The notes: a model not told the origin generated them from the sequence alone. A DNA stretch of 23,871 nucleotides from DASZHA01 sp049644325 (GCA_049644325.1 JBARRR010000139.1:1-23871), one strand, 5' to 3'; counted from the stretch's first letter, positions 6,826 through 15,351 are shown. Translations and numbers: made by a program.

Positions 6826-7686
6826 CTGCCCGAGCTCGTCAGCCTGACGGTCAACGGACTGGCCTTTGGCGGCCTGGTGTTCCTGCTCGCCGCTGGCCTG
6901 AGCGTGATCCTCGGCCTTATGGACGTCGTCAACCTGGCCCATGGCTCGCTGTACATGCTGGGGGCCTACGTCGGTCTCACGGTGCTCGGCTTGACCCACA
7001 ACTTCTGGCTGGCGCTGGTGGTCGCCCCAATCGTGGTCGGCCTCATCGGCCTGGTCATGGAGCTGACCCTCCTGCGCCGGTTCTACGGCAAGGGCCCGCT
7101 GCGGCAGGTGCTCCTGACCTTCGGCCTGGCGCTGGTCTTCGTCGACCTGGTGAGGTGGACCTTCGGGCCCTCGATCCAGTCGATCGCCCCGCCGCCCCAG
7201 CTGGCCGGCGCCACCAGCATCCTTGGCAGCCAGGCGTCGAGCTACCGGCTCTTCGTCCTCGGTGTCGCCATCGTCGTCGGCGCAGTCCTCCTGCTCCTAT
7301 GGCGGAGGACCCGGGTTGGGACGCTGGTCCGCGCCGGGGTGGCGGATAAGCAGATGGTGTCGCTGCTGGGCGTCGACCTGCGCCTGGTCTTCACGCTGAC
7401 CTTCACCTTCGGCGCCGCCCTGGCGGGGTTCTCCGGTGTGATCGCGGGACCCTACCTCAGCGTCTACCCGGGAATGGACGAGAACATCCTGATCCTGACC
7501 TTCGTGGTCGTCGTCATCGGGGGCATGGGATCGATCGAGGGAGCGATCGCCGGAGCGGTGCTGGTCGGCCTGGCCAACTCCTTTGGCACCTACTATCGCC
7601 AGGAGTTCGCCGTGGCCATCGTCTTTGCGCTGATGGCTGTCGTCCTGATTGTGCGTCCGCGTGGCCTTTTCGGACAGGAACGATGA
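6826..7686 (+). CDS. livH: LivH-type branched-chain amino acid ABC permease
   Basis: An integral membrane permease forming half of the translocation channel with LivM. The family N-terminus is visible as LVSLTVNGLAFGGLVFLLAAGL followed by MDVVNLAHGSLYMLGAY, the usual LivH signature. The C-terminal part has the conserved GVIAGPYLSVYPGMDENI and VVVIGGMGSIEGAIAGA stretches. The start is the problem. The first standard start codon, GTG at 6877, falls inside the conserved first helix. The preceding in-frame codons back to the stop at 6781-6783 include no ATG, GTG or TTG. I place the start at CTG 6826 (286 residues), which has GGAAAG at 6813-6818, 7 nt upstream. The shorter form would have 269 residues. 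The stop overlaps the LivM ATG by 4 bp. Confidence 0.9.
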   Translation: MPELVSLTVNGLAFGGLVFLLAAGLSVILGLMDVVNLAHGSLYMLGAYVGLTVLGLTHNFWLALVVAPIVVGLIGLVMELTLLRRFYGKGPLRQVLLTFGLALVFVDLVRWTFGPSIQSIAPPPQLAGATSILGSQASSYRLFVLGVAIVVGAVLLLLWRRTRVGTLVRAGVADKQMVSLLGVDLRLVFTLTFTFGAALAGFSGVIAGPYLSVYPGMDENILILTFVVVVIGGMGSIEGAIAGAVLVGLANSFGTYYRQEFAVAIVFALMAVVLIVRPRGLFGQER

Positions 7687-8606
7687 AGTGGCTCGCGGCC
7701 TTCGTGGTCGTCCTCGTGGTCCTGCTCAGCGTGCCCGTCTGGGCGCCCAACTTCTGGGTCAGCGTCGGGATCCAGACCATGATCTTCGCCACCTTCGCGA
7801 TGTCGCTCGACCTGGTGCTGGGCTACGGCGGCCTGCCCACCCTGGGACATGCCGCCCTGTACGGCGCCGGGGCCTACGCCTACGCGTTCTGGGCCGTCCG
7901 GTTCGAGCCCAGCCTGCCGATGCTGCTGCTGACCGGAATGGCCGGAGGGGCGGTGGTGGCGCTGCTGATCGGTGGCCTGGCGCTCCGCGCCCGCGGCATC
8001 TACTTCCTGATGCTGACCCTCTCCCTGGGCCAGATCCTGTGGGCCCTCGCCGCGCAGTGGACCGAAGTTACCGGCGGCACCGACGGGCTCAATGGCGTGG
8101 CTCGACCGTCCATCCCCGTGCTCTTCGACGTGATGGGCTCGCTGCGCGCCTTCTACGTCCTCGTGGTCCTGATCGCGGCGGTGGGCTTCGTGGTCCTGAC
8201 CGTGCTGGTCCGCTCGCCCTTCGGCCGGACGCTGGCAGGCGCCCGCGAAAACGAGCGCAAGATGAGCGCGATGGGCTACCCGGTGCTCAGGTACCGGCTG
8301 GCAGCATTTGTCATCGCCGGTGCCCTGGCCGGGATCGCCGGCGCCTCGACGGCCGCATTCAACTTCGCGGCCACCCCGGGGCTGCTGTTCTGGACGACCT
8401 CGGGGTTGGTCCTGGTCAGCGTGGTCCTGGGCGGCACCCGGTCGCTGGTCGGCCCGGTCATCGGCGCGCTCGTGATCCAGCTCCTGCTGGTGGCTTTGCC
8501 GTCGATCACCGAGCGCTGGCAGATGGCGATCGGGGCGGTCTGCATCGCCGTCGTGCTGCTCCTGCCTCGAGGCCTGGCGCGGCTGCCCCGGCGGCTGAAG
8601 GCATGA
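7683..8606 (+). CDS. livM: LivM-type branched-chain amino acid ABC permease
   Basis: A 307-residue membrane permease, the partner of LivH. It shows the family's early helix and signature (MSLDLVLGYGGLPTLGHAALYGAGAYAYA) and later RARGIYFLMLTLSLGQILWALA, TEVTGGTDGLNG, and a cytoplasmic coupling region (SPFGRTLAGARENERKMSAMGYPV) that docks on the ATPases. About eight to ten hydrophobic helices are visible. Its ATG overlaps the LivH stop (ATGA, 7683-7686), and its own stop overlaps the LivG start in the same way. This pattern implies strict translational coupling and fixed stoichiometry. Length and motif order are normal for the family. Confidence 0.94.
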   Translation: MKWLAAFVVVLVVLLSVPVWAPNFWVSVGIQTMIFATFAMSLDLVLGYGGLPTLGHAALYGAGAYAYAFWAVRFEPSLPMLLLTGMAGGAVVALLIGGLALRARGIYFLMLTLSLGQILWALAAQWTEVTGGTDGLNGVARPSIPVLFDVMGSLRAFYVLVVLIAAVGFVVLTVLVRSPFGRTLAGARENERKMSAMGYPVLRYRLAAFVIAGALAGIAGASTAAFNFAATPGLLFWTTSGLVLVSVVLGGTRSLVGPVIGALVIQLLLVALPSITERWQMAIGAVCIAVVLLLPRGLARLPRRLKA

Positions 8607-9334
8607 AGCTCGAGGCCCTGGCGGTGTCGGTGAGCTTCGGCGCGGTGCGAGCCCTGGACGGGGTCAGCATCGCGGTCGAGGACGGCCGCCGGCGGGGACT
8701 GATCGGCCCCAACGGCGCCGGCAAGACGACGCTCTTCAACATCATCGCCGGCGACATCCGCGCCGACGTCGGCACGGTCAGCTGCGACGACCGGGATGTC
8801 ACCCGGTGGCCGGGGTGGCGCCGGGCTCAGCTGGGATTGGGCCGCACCTTCCAGCTGTCCACGCCCTTCCCCGAGCTGACCGTCGCCGAGAACCTGGCCC
8901 TAGCGGTGCGACGGCGCCGCGGGCTCGGCTGGCGCTTCTGGGTAACGCGCCGCGAGGCGGAGGTGCAGCGAGAGGTCAAAGAGCGGCTGACCAGCGCCGG
9001 ACTGGCGCCGCTCGCCGAGCGCCACGCCAGCAACCTGGCGCACGGGGAGCGGCGCGCCCTGGAGTTCGAGCAGGCGCTGGCCCTGGAGCCGCGGGCGCTC
9101 CTCCTCGACGAGCCGATGGCAGGGCTCTCCGGCGCCGAGCGCCATGCCGCCATCGATCGCCTGCGTCAGCTGCCGGCGCACGTCTCGCTCCTGATCATCG
9201 AGCACGACCTCGACTTCGTCTTCGCCGTGGCCGATGACGTCACGGTCCTCGACCATGGCGTGGTTGTCGCCGACGGCCCCGCGGAAGAGGTCCGGCGCGA
9301 CCCGCGCGTCGAGGCGGTCTACCTCAGTGCCTGA
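8603..9334 (+). CDS. livG: LivG-type ABC transporter ATPase
   Basis: A 243-residue cytoplasmic ATPase that powers the LivHM channel. The motifs are Walker A GPNGAGKT (residues 35-42), Q-loop Gln84, Walker B LLLDE (166-170) and H-loop His201. The signature motif reads LAHGE (145-149). LivG proteins already diverge from LSGGQ, often as LSYGQ, so this is a further variation but plausibly functional. The ATG at 8603 is chosen because it overlaps the LivM stop (ATGA) and starts directly at the conserved beginning of the domain. The frame stays open for nearly 1 kb upstream through livM, but that part has no similarity to an ABC protein and is a high-GC shadow. The 3' end overlaps livF by 8 bp. Confidence 0.94.
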   Translation: MKLEALAVSVSFGAVRALDGVSIAVEDGRRRGLIGPNGAGKTTLFNIIAGDIRADVGTVSCDDRDVTRWPGWRRAQLGLGRTFQLSTPFPELTVAENLALAVRRRRGLGWRFWVTRREAEVQREVKERLTSAGLAPLAERHASNLAHGERRALEFEQALALEPRALLLDEPMAGLSGAERHAAIDRLRQLPAHVSLLIIEHDLDFVFAVADDVTVLDHGVVVADGPAEEVRRDPRVEAVYLSA

Positions 9335-10034
9335 GGGCGCCACTGGGCTCCTCGAGGTGCGCGACCTCGAGGTTGCGTACGGCGCCGCCCGGGTCGTGCA
9401 CGGGGTGTCGATCTCGGTCGCGGCGAGCGAGGCGGTCGCCCTTCTGGGGCGCAACGGCGCCGGCAAGTCCAGCACGCTGGGCGCCATCGCGGGTGCCATC
9501 TCGGTGCGGGCCGGGGCGGTGTCGCTGGCCGGGACGCGCCTGGATCGCCTGCCGACGTTCGCGATCGCGCGCCAGGGGGTCGCCCTCGTCCCCCAGGGGC
9601 GTCGGATCTTCCGCAACCTGACGGTTCGTGAAAACCTCGCCGTTGCGCAGCGAAATGGCGAGAGCCTGGACGCGGTTTACGCGCGGTTCCCCATCCTTCG
9701 CGAGCGGGGCCGCCAGCTGGCCACCACCCTCTCCAGCGGCGAGCAGCAGATGCTGGCCCTGGCCCGGGCGCTCCTGGGCAAGCCGCGACTCCTCCTGATG
9801 GATGAGCCGTCCGAGGGGCTCGCGCCCCAGGTGCTCCACCAGATCAGGGAGATCGTTGTTGGCCTCCGCGGGAGTTCGGAGCTCGCGATCCTGATGTCGG
9901 AGCAGAACCTGGGCCTGGCGCTGGCGGTTACCGACCGCGCCTACATCATCGAGCGGGGACAGATCGTGTACGAGGGCCCCAGCGCCGAGCTGGCCCAGGA
10001 CCGGGCGACCCAGCATCGTTTCCTCGGCGTCTGA
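9327..10034 (+). CDS. livF: LivF-type ABC transporter ATPase
   Basis: A 235-residue second ATPase of the importer. It shows Walker A GRNGAGKS (residues 41-48), the LivF-typical VPQGRRIFRNLTVRENL segment, signature LSSGEQQ (135-141), Walker B LLLMDE (155-160), and SEQN with Gln193 where other ABC proteins have the H-loop histidine. That Gln is the LivF norm. GTG at 9327 is chosen because it lies just before the domain (EGATGLLEVRDLEVAYG). It overlaps the LivG stop by 8 bp. An upstream in-frame ATG at 9234 would add about 30 residues read through the livG end. This is the last gene of the importer operon. The convergent cyclase gene ends only 8 bp downstream, leaving no room for a separate terminator. 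Confidence 0.94.
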   Translation: MPEGATGLLEVRDLEVAYGAARVVHGVSISVAASEAVALLGRNGAGKSSTLGAIAGAISVRAGAVSLAGTRLDRLPTFAIARQGVALVPQGRRIFRNLTVRENLAVAQRNGESLDAVYARFPILRERGRQLATTLSSGEQQMLALARALLGKPRLLLMDEPSEGLAPQVLHQIREIVVGLRGSSELAILMSEQNLGLALAVTDRAYIIERGQIVYEGPSAELAQDRATQHRFLGV

Positions 10035-10042
10035 GCGAGGCG

Positions 10043-12961
10043 TCAGGCGCCGGTCGGGGCTGCCTCCGCCACCAGATCCTCGAGCGACATCTTGCCGCCC
10101 CGGGCGAACGCCGCCTCAAAGGCCGCGGCGTCCAGCCCATCGCGGGTCATCTCCAGGCCGGTCTCATACCTCGGCCGCTCCATCGGTGCCAGGCAGCTGC
10201 CCATCGTGAGCCGGTGCGCCTCGGCCGCGCCGAAGAGGGTCGCCGCCCGCTCCAACTGGCCCTGCGCCGCGGCGGAGCTGGCGAGCAACCCAAGGAGACG
10301 CGGCATGCGCCGGCGCTCACCAGACCTGAGCAGGCGGCGAAGCGCATCCTGGGCCAGGCTGGTGCAGCTATCGTTGTCGCCCTGCCGAGCCGCCAGCCGG
10401 GCGCCCGCCTCGAGAACCTCGGTCGGAACGAGTCCCCCGGTCGGCTTGACCGCTTCCTCCGCCTGGCGCAGCAGGGCTTCGGCATCCTGGAACTCGTCGG
10501 CCAGGATCCGCGTTCGCGCCAACGAGGCCAGCTGGATAGCGATCGTGGTGCCTGAGGCCACCCCTTCGGCCGCCTCACCACACTGGTCCAGCAGCTTGGC
10601 CGCCGCCCCGAGCTCGCCCAGGTCGGTGGCCATGTCGCCAAGCACGTGAAGGGCAACGAAGACGTTGCGCCGGTCGCGCAGCTCCTGCGCCAGGGCGAGA
10701 CCCTCGTGGAGGCGCTGGCGGGCCTCCTCGTAATCGCACCGGTAGAAGGCCATCCTCCCGGTTGAGATCAGCGACAGCGCCACCCGACGGGGGTCGTCCA
10801 GCTTGCGCGCGATTTCCAGGCCCTGGTCGCCCAGATCGCGAGCCTCGGCCAGCTCGCCATTCTCGGCCAGGACCTGGGCGAGGTAGGCGACCGCCAGCCA
10901 GGTGGTCGACTCGTCGCCCAGGTCCTGGGCCATGACCACGGCCTCCTGGAGCAGCGGTCGCGCCGCCGCGGTGTCGTGGTCGGCGTCGGCCAGGCGCCCC
11001 GCCGCAGACATGGCCAGGGCGCGCATCGTGGAGTGGGGTTCGGCCTCCGAGGCCAGCGCCTGGGCAGCCCAGCGCCGGCCCTCGGAGATGTAGCCGCGGA
11101 CGTACCAGAAGCGCCAGAGGGCACCCACGAGCCGGAGTCCGAGGGTGGCGTCCTCGGCGGTGGCGGAGTAGTCGAGGGCAGCGCGGAGGTTGTCGTGCTC
11201 CCGCTCCAGGTCATCCATCCACTGCGCCTGGTCGGGGCGCGTCAGCTCGGGCTCCGCCGTGGTGGCGAGCTCGAGGAAGAAGTCGCAGTGGCGCTGGCGG
11301 GTTGGCGGCTCCTCACCCGATTTGTGCAGCTCCTCGGCGCCGAATTGACGGATCGTCTCCAGCATCCGATAGCGGGAGTGGGCGTCCATCGTCGGCGGCA
11401 CCACCAGCGACTTGTCGACCAGCCGGGAGAGGACGTCGAGGACCTCCCAGTCCTCCAGCGCCTCGTCGGCGCAGACCTGCTCGGCCGCCTCCACGGTGAA
11501 GCCGCTGACGAACACCGAAAGGCGCCGGAAGAGCATCTGCTCCTGCTCGGTGAGGAGCTCGTAGCTCCAGTCGATGGCCGCCTGGAGGGTCTGCTGACGG
11601 GTGGGCAGGGTCCGGGCGCCGCCGGAGAGGATGCGGAACTGGGTGCGCAGGCGCTCTGCGATCTGGGACGGGGTCAACGAGGCCACCCGGGCCGCGGCCA
11701 GCTCGATGGCCAGGGGCATGCCGTCGAGCCGGTTGCAGATCTCGACCACCGCGGGGGCGTCGCCGGCGACCAGCTCGAAGTCGCGGTTGTTCAACTTGGC
11801 CCGGTCGACGAACAGACGGATCGCCTCGTAACGGGCCAGCTCCTCGAGGCTGAGGTCGTTGTCGAGGGCCGGCGCCGACATCGGGGGAACCCTCCAGACC
11901 ACCTCTCCCGGCACGCCCAGTGGCTCGCGGCTGGTTGCCAGGATGGTGATGCCGGGGCAGGCGCCAAGGATGCCGGCGCAGAGCTGGGCGCTGGGCGCGA
12001 TCAGGTGCTCGCAGTTGTCCAGCACGAAGAGCATCTGGCTCTTGCCGAGGTGGTCAATGAGACGCCGGATCGACAGCGCGTCGATCGCCGACGTGGTGCC
12101 CGCCGCCATCGGCGGCAGCTCATCGCGAAGCCCGAGGACCTGGGCCACCGCCTGCGTGACCAGCGAGGCATCGGAGATCGGGGCCAGCTCGACCAGCCAG
12201 ACGCCTTCGCTGAAGTCATCCATCAGCTCGCGGGCCAGCTGGACGGAGAGCCTCGACTTGCCGGCGCCACCGCTGCCCACCAGCGTGACCAACCGGGCGT
12301 CGGCCATCAGGCTCTTGAGCTCGTCGAGCTCGGACTGGCGGCCGACGAAGCTGGTCAGCTGCAGAGGCAGGTTGCCGTTGGCGTAGTCGAGGGTCCGCAG
12401 CGGCGGGAAGTCGTCGGGGATGCTGGGGTGGCAGAGCTGGAAGATCTGCTCCGGGACAGCGAGGTCCTTGAGGCGATGGCGGCCGAGGTCGTGCGTCGAC
12501 GCCTCTTCAGGCAGCGTCGATGAGACCAGGTCGTAGGTTGACCGCGAGAGGACGAGCTGGCCGCCGTGGGCGGCCGCGCGGATGCGGGCGCAGCGGTTGA
12601 CGGTGGGGCCGTAGTAGTCGTCGGTGCGACGCTCGGCCTGGCCGGTGTGCACGGCCACCCGGATCCTGATGGTGGCCTGCGACGGCCAGTCCTCCTCGTG
12701 CATTCGCCGCTGCAGGTCGAGGGCGGCGGCCACCGCCTCGTTGGCGTCGGTGAACACCGAGAACGTGCTGTCACCCTCTCCCCTGGTCTTGACCAGGGTC
12801 CCGCCGTGCTCCTCCACGGTGCCGGCTACGATCTGGTCGTGCCGCGCCAGCGCCTGCTGCATGGCCATCGGGCTCCGCTCCCACATCCGGGTCGATCCCT
12901 CGACGTCAGACAGCAGGAGGGTGACGGTGCCGGCCGCGGTGGATTCCAAAGGGTCTGGCAT
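10043..12961 (-). CDS. Class III adenylate/guanylate cyclase - STAND ATPase - TPR regulator
   Basis: A 972-residue multidomain signalling protein. Residues 12-175 are a class III nucleotide cyclase domain with metal-binding Asp19 (LLSDVEGST) and Asp64 (GEGDSTFSVF). Asn122 and Arg126 of the transition-state helix are present in VNRCARI, so catalysis looks possible. FVGRQSEL at about 205 opens a STAND/NB-ARC-like ATPase with Walker A GSGGAGKS (229-236) and Walker B LFVLDN (311-316), continuing to a winged-helix-like region. From about 580 to 930 the sequence is alanine-rich helical repeats of the TPR type. The arrangement resembles mycobacterial Rv0386/Rv2488c-type cyclases, but no C-terminal LuxR DNA-binding helix is seen; the protein ends after the repeats. 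The ATG at 12961 directly precedes the domain. It is divergent from the MatB-like gene and converges on livF. The activating signal is unknown. Confidence 0.92.
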   Translation of the reverse strand: MPDPLESTAAGTVTLLLSDVEGSTRMWERSPMAMQQALARHDQIVAGTVEEHGGTLVKTRGEGDSTFSVFTDANEAVAAALDLQRRMHEEDWPSQATIRIRVAVHTGQAERRTDDYYGPTVNRCARIRAAAHGGQLVLSRSTYDLVSSTLPEEASTHDLGRHRLKDLAVPEQIFQLCHPSIPDDFPPLRTLDYANGNLPLQLTSFVGRQSELDELKSLMADARLVTLVGSGGAGKSRLSVQLARELMDDFSEGVWLVELAPISDASLVTQAVAQVLGLRDELPPMAAGTTSAIDALSIRRLIDHLGKSQMLFVLDNCEHLIAPSAQLCAGILGACPGITILATSREPLGVPGEVVWRVPPMSAPALDNDLSLEELARYEAIRLFVDRAKLNNRDFELVAGDAPAVVEICNRLDGMPLAIELAAARVASLTPSQIAERLRTQFRILSGGARTLPTRQQTLQAAIDWSYELLTEQEQMLFRRLSVFVSGFTVEAAEQVCADEALEDWEVLDVLSRLVDKSLVVPPTMDAHSRYRMLETIRQFGAEELHKSGEEPPTRQRHCDFFLELATTAEPELTRPDQAQWMDDLEREHDNLRAALDYSATAEDATLGLRLVGALWRFWYVRGYISEGRRWAAQALASEAEPHSTMRALAMSAAGRLADADHDTAAARPLLQEAVVMAQDLGDESTTWLAVAYLAQVLAENGELAEARDLGDQGLEIARKLDDPRRVALSLISTGRMAFYRCDYEEARQRLHEGLALAQELRDRRNVFVALHVLGDMATDLGELGAAAKLLDQCGEAAEGVASGTTIAIQLASLARTRILADEFQDAEALLRQAEEAVKPTGGLVPTEVLEAGARLAARQGDNDSCTSLAQDALRRLLRSGERRRMPRLLGLLASSAAAQGQLERAATLFGAAEAHRLTMGSCLAPMERPRYETGLEMTRDGLDAAAFEAAFARGGKMSLEDLVAEAAPTGA

Positions 12962-13137
12962 TACCGAGCTCGTGAGGTCGACGGGAAGCCCTCCATGGCT
13001 GTGGGCGCGCCCCGCCCACGGTCCCGCCCATCATAGGAGTGAGGCCGCTGAATTGAGTATGCAAAAGTACCTAGTCGCGATGGCACCGTTTGAGGCCTTA
13101 TCGACATGCACGGGCGAGACTTGACGGGAGGGGGTTG

Positions 13138-14670
13138 ATGGGGCCGGCGGCGGGCGCTGCGAGGGATGCCGACCCGTCCTGGCATGTCCACCTGCCGCCG
13201 GGGGTCAAGCCGGCAAGCGTAGACCTGGTCGGCAAGCGAAGCCTGCCGGCCGCCTGGCTGGCGGCTTGGGCTGCGAACCCGGACGCGCCGGTGCTGCTGG
13301 GGCCGGACCGCTCGGGATGGCTGACCGCCGAGCAACTCGAAGCCGCAAGCCGGCGGGTCGCCGGCCGCCTTCTCGGCGCTGGGCTGACACCAGGCGATCG
13401 CATCCTCTTCAGCGCCGGCACCTCGATCGACATGGTGGTGGCCCACGTCGCCGCCCTGCGCGCGGGGCTCGTCGTCGTACCCACCAACCCCGCCTACCAG
13501 GAGCGCGAGCTGAACCACATCGTCACCGACTCGGACCCGGCCGCGGCCCTGGTGGACGACGCCGAGCGCCAGGGCTGGATAGTGGCGGCGGCGCGGGAGG
13601 GCATCATCACCGTCGGGCCAGAGGTGGGACTGCCTGACGGCGGTGATATGCCCATCGACAACCTCGAGCCGGACCACCCGGCACTGATCCCGTATACGTC
13701 GGGCACCACTGGCGCCCCCAAAGGCGCGGTGCTGTCCCACGCCAACCTGCTGGCGTCGAGTGAGTCGATCGGCCTGGCGTGGCGCTGGGTTGCCACCGAT
13801 CGGCTGATCCTGGCGCTGCCCCTCTTCCACGGCCACGGCCTCTGCGTCGGCCTCTACGGCACGCTGCTGGCCGGCGCGTCAGCCGTCCTCCAGCCCCGCT
13901 TCGACGTCGACCTGGTCCTCGACGCCGCCGCGGAGCACGAGGCCACGATGTTCTTCGGCGTCCCCACGATGTATCACCGGCTGGCATCGTCGGAGCGGGT
14001 CGGCGAGCTGGCCCGGCTACGGCTCTGCGTCTCAGGTTCGGCGCCGCTGTCCGCCGAGCTGCACCAGCAGGTGGAGCAGCTGGCATCCCAGCGGGTGCTG
14101 GAGCGATACGGCATGACCGAAACGCTGATGAACGCCTCCAACCCGCTCGATGGCGAGCGCCGGCCCGGGTCGGTCGGGGTTGCCCTCCCTGGGGTCGACA
14201 TCCGCCTGGAACCGGCCACCGGCGAAATCCTGGTCAGGGGGCCCGCCGTCTTCAGCGGCTACCGCAACCACCCTGACGCCACCGCGGCGGCGTTCGTTGA
14301 CGGGTGGTTTCGAACCGGCGACGTGGGCGCCATCGGCGACGACGACTACCTCACCATCCTGGGTCGGGTCAAGGAGCTCATCATCACCGGCGGCTTCAAC
14401 GTCTTCCCGCGAGAGGTTGAGGACGTGCTGGCCAGCCATCCGACAGTTGTCGAGGTGGCCGTGGTCGGCGTGCCGTCGCCGGAATGGGGGGAGGTGGTGA
14501 CCGCCTTCGTGGTGACCTCTGCGGAGGCGCCCAACGAACAGGAGCTGCTGGGCTTCGCGGCGGAGCGGCTGGCAGGCTACAAGTGCCCCAGGACGGTCCG
14601 ATTCGTGCCTGCACTCCCGCGCAACGCTATGGGAAAAGTCGTCAAGCAGCAGCTGACCGCAGCCACCTGA
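13138..14670 (+). CDS. matB: Malonyl-CoA synthetase-like acyl-CoA ligase (MatB family)
   Basis: A 510-residue adenylate-forming ligase that makes an acyl-CoA from a free acid, ATP and CoA. The motifs are the P-loop YTSGTTGAPKG (186-196), A5 YGMTET (324-329), A7 TGD (393-395) and A10 Lys500 (RNAMGKVVK). Several stretches match the malonate/methylmalonate ligase MatB better than long-chain ligases: ALPLFHGHGLCVGLYGTLL, the LQPRFD segment, and RYGMTETLMNASNPLDGE followed by RRPGSVGVALPGV. Malonate or methylmalonate is therefore the likely substrate, which would give malonyl-CoA for fatty acid or polyketide synthesis. The ATG at 13138 is chosen for its strong ribosome binding site (GGGAGGGGG at 13126-13134); an upstream in-frame start at 13090 would add unconserved residues. 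It is followed at 25 bp by the proline-rich gene. Ligase class is certain, malonate specificity probable. Confidence 0.88.
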   Translation: MGPAAGAARDADPSWHVHLPPGVKPASVDLVGKRSLPAAWLAAWAANPDAPVLLGPDRSGWLTAEQLEAASRRVAGRLLGAGLTPGDRILFSAGTSIDMVVAHVAALRAGLVVVPTNPAYQERELNHIVTDSDPAAALVDDAERQGWIVAAAREGIITVGPEVGLPDGGDMPIDNLEPDHPALIPYTSGTTGAPKGAVLSHANLLASSESIGLAWRWVATDRLILALPLFHGHGLCVGLYGTLLAGASAVLQPRFDVDLVLDAAAEHEATMFFGVPTMYHRLASSERVGELARLRLCVSGSAPLSAELHQQVEQLASQRVLERYGMTETLMNASNPLDGERRPGSVGVALPGVDIRLEPATGEILVRGPAVFSGYRNHPDATAAAFVDGWFRTGDVGAIGDDDYLTILGRVKELIITGGFNVFPREVEDVLASHPTVVEVAVVGVPSPEWGEVVTAFVVTSAEAPNEQELLGFAAERLAGYKCPRTVRFVPALPRNAMGKVVKQQLTAAT

Positions 14671-14695
14671 CTACCCTTGAGGCAAACTAGCGTTG

Positions 14696-15313
14696 ATGGC
14701 AGAGACTGATCCTCCCCCGCCCGCGGCCCCGCCCCCGACGCCGCCTCCGACCCCGCCCGAAACCCCACCGGCGACCGAGCCCGAGACTCCACCTGAGTCC
14801 GCGGCGCCCTCCCCTCCCAGTGCCCCGCCCCCCACCGTCACGCCGGCCACGCTTTCACCCGATCGACGCCATGTCTGGAACGGGCAGGCGTGGGTGCCGG
14901 CCAGCTTCTCCGCCGACGGCCTCTGGGTCTGGGACGGCACCAGCTGGCTCTCGGCGCCGCCGGCGCCGCCCGCACCCCTGGTCCAGACCGGCCCCGTAAT
15001 CCAGCCGGTGATCGACTTCGACTTCCCGGTGGGCAAGGACGAGACCCACAAGGTCCACGTCCGGCTGGACCAGGCTTCCCGGCAGCTGACCATCGACGTT
15101 GACGGCGAGTACGTGGTCAACGAGATGCAGCAGTTCTCGCTGTCGATGGTGCAGGTCTATCGATTTAACGTCGGCACCGGGGAGCCGCACGCGGTGATCG
15201 TCGAGAAGCGACGCGAGATGCTGATGACCGGCTCGAAACCGTACACCTGGCGGGTCTTCGTCGACGACCAGTACGTCGGCACCTACCAGGGCGAGGCCTG
15301 GCTGGCGACATAG
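14696..15313 (+). CDS. Proline-rich protein with W-x-G repeats and FAIM1-like beta domain
   Basis: A 205-residue protein of no family I can name with certainty. Residues 5-50 are almost all Pro, Ala, Thr and Glu, a disordered or extended linker. Two copies of a short aromatic repeat follow: DRRHVWNGQAWVPA (56-69) and ADGLWVWDGTSWLSA (73-87). The C-terminal 100 residues alternate strand-like segments: HKVHVRLD, LTIDVDGEYV, FSLSMVQVYRFNVG, HAVIVEKRR, YTWRVFVDDQYVGTYQG. The order of strands and the repeated 'DG-e-vv' and 'v-d-x-x-y-v-x-x-y' turns recall eukaryotic FAIM1. That link is my inference. There is no signal peptide or membrane helix, so it is probably cytoplasmic. ATG 14696 is chosen; TTG 14693 is adjacent. 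It lies 25 bp after the MatB-like gene and may be cotranscribed. Confidence 0.75.
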   Translation: MAETDPPPPAAPPPTPPPTPPETPPATEPETPPESAAPSPPSAPPPTVTPATLSPDRRHVWNGQAWVPASFSADGLWVWDGTSWLSAPPAPPAPLVQTGPVIQPVIDFDFPVGKDETHKVHVRLDQASRQLTIDVDGEYVVNEMQQFSLSMVQVYRFNVGTGEPHAVIVEKRREMLMTGSKPYTWRVFVDDQYVGTYQGEAWLAT

Positions 15314-15317
15314 GCGA

Positions 15318-15351
15318 GCCGCGCGCCCGGCTCATGCCCCAGGCGCGCGGC
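15318..15351. terminator. Strong GC hairpin between convergent genes
   Basis: GCCGCGCGCC (15318-15327) and GGCGCGCGGC (15342-15351) form a perfect 10-bp stem with a 14-nt loop. It sits in the 49-bp gap between two convergent stop codons, where a bidirectional terminator would be expected. No T-run follows on either strand, so it is not a classical intrinsic terminator; hairpins of this kind are common between genes in GC-rich genomes. Confidence 0.5.

Noticed and set aside
5769..6956. 395-codon minus-strand frame opposite the binding protein gene
   Set aside because: Composition shadow with no domain; the plus frame encodes a clear Liv binding lipoprotein.
7649..8602. Extension of the LivG frame nearly 1 kb upstream
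   Set aside because: It reads Arg/Ala-rich out-of-frame sequence through livM; the ATG overlapping the LivM stop is at the true domain start.
10976..12523. 515-codon open frame on the plus strand opposite the cyclase gene
   Set aside because: It mirrors the cyclase codons in a GC-rich genome, has no recognisable domain, and the minus-strand frame carries all family motifs.
12962..13137. Possible promoter hexamers (TATGAT on the minus strand at 13030-13035, TTGAGT at 13053-13058) in the divergent gap
   Set aside because: No partner hexamer at acceptable spacing for either gene, so I do not annotate them.
14700..14850. Proline-codon-rich stretch as a tandem DNA repeat
   Set aside because: The irregular CC-rich sequence is explained by polyproline coding and has no fixed period.
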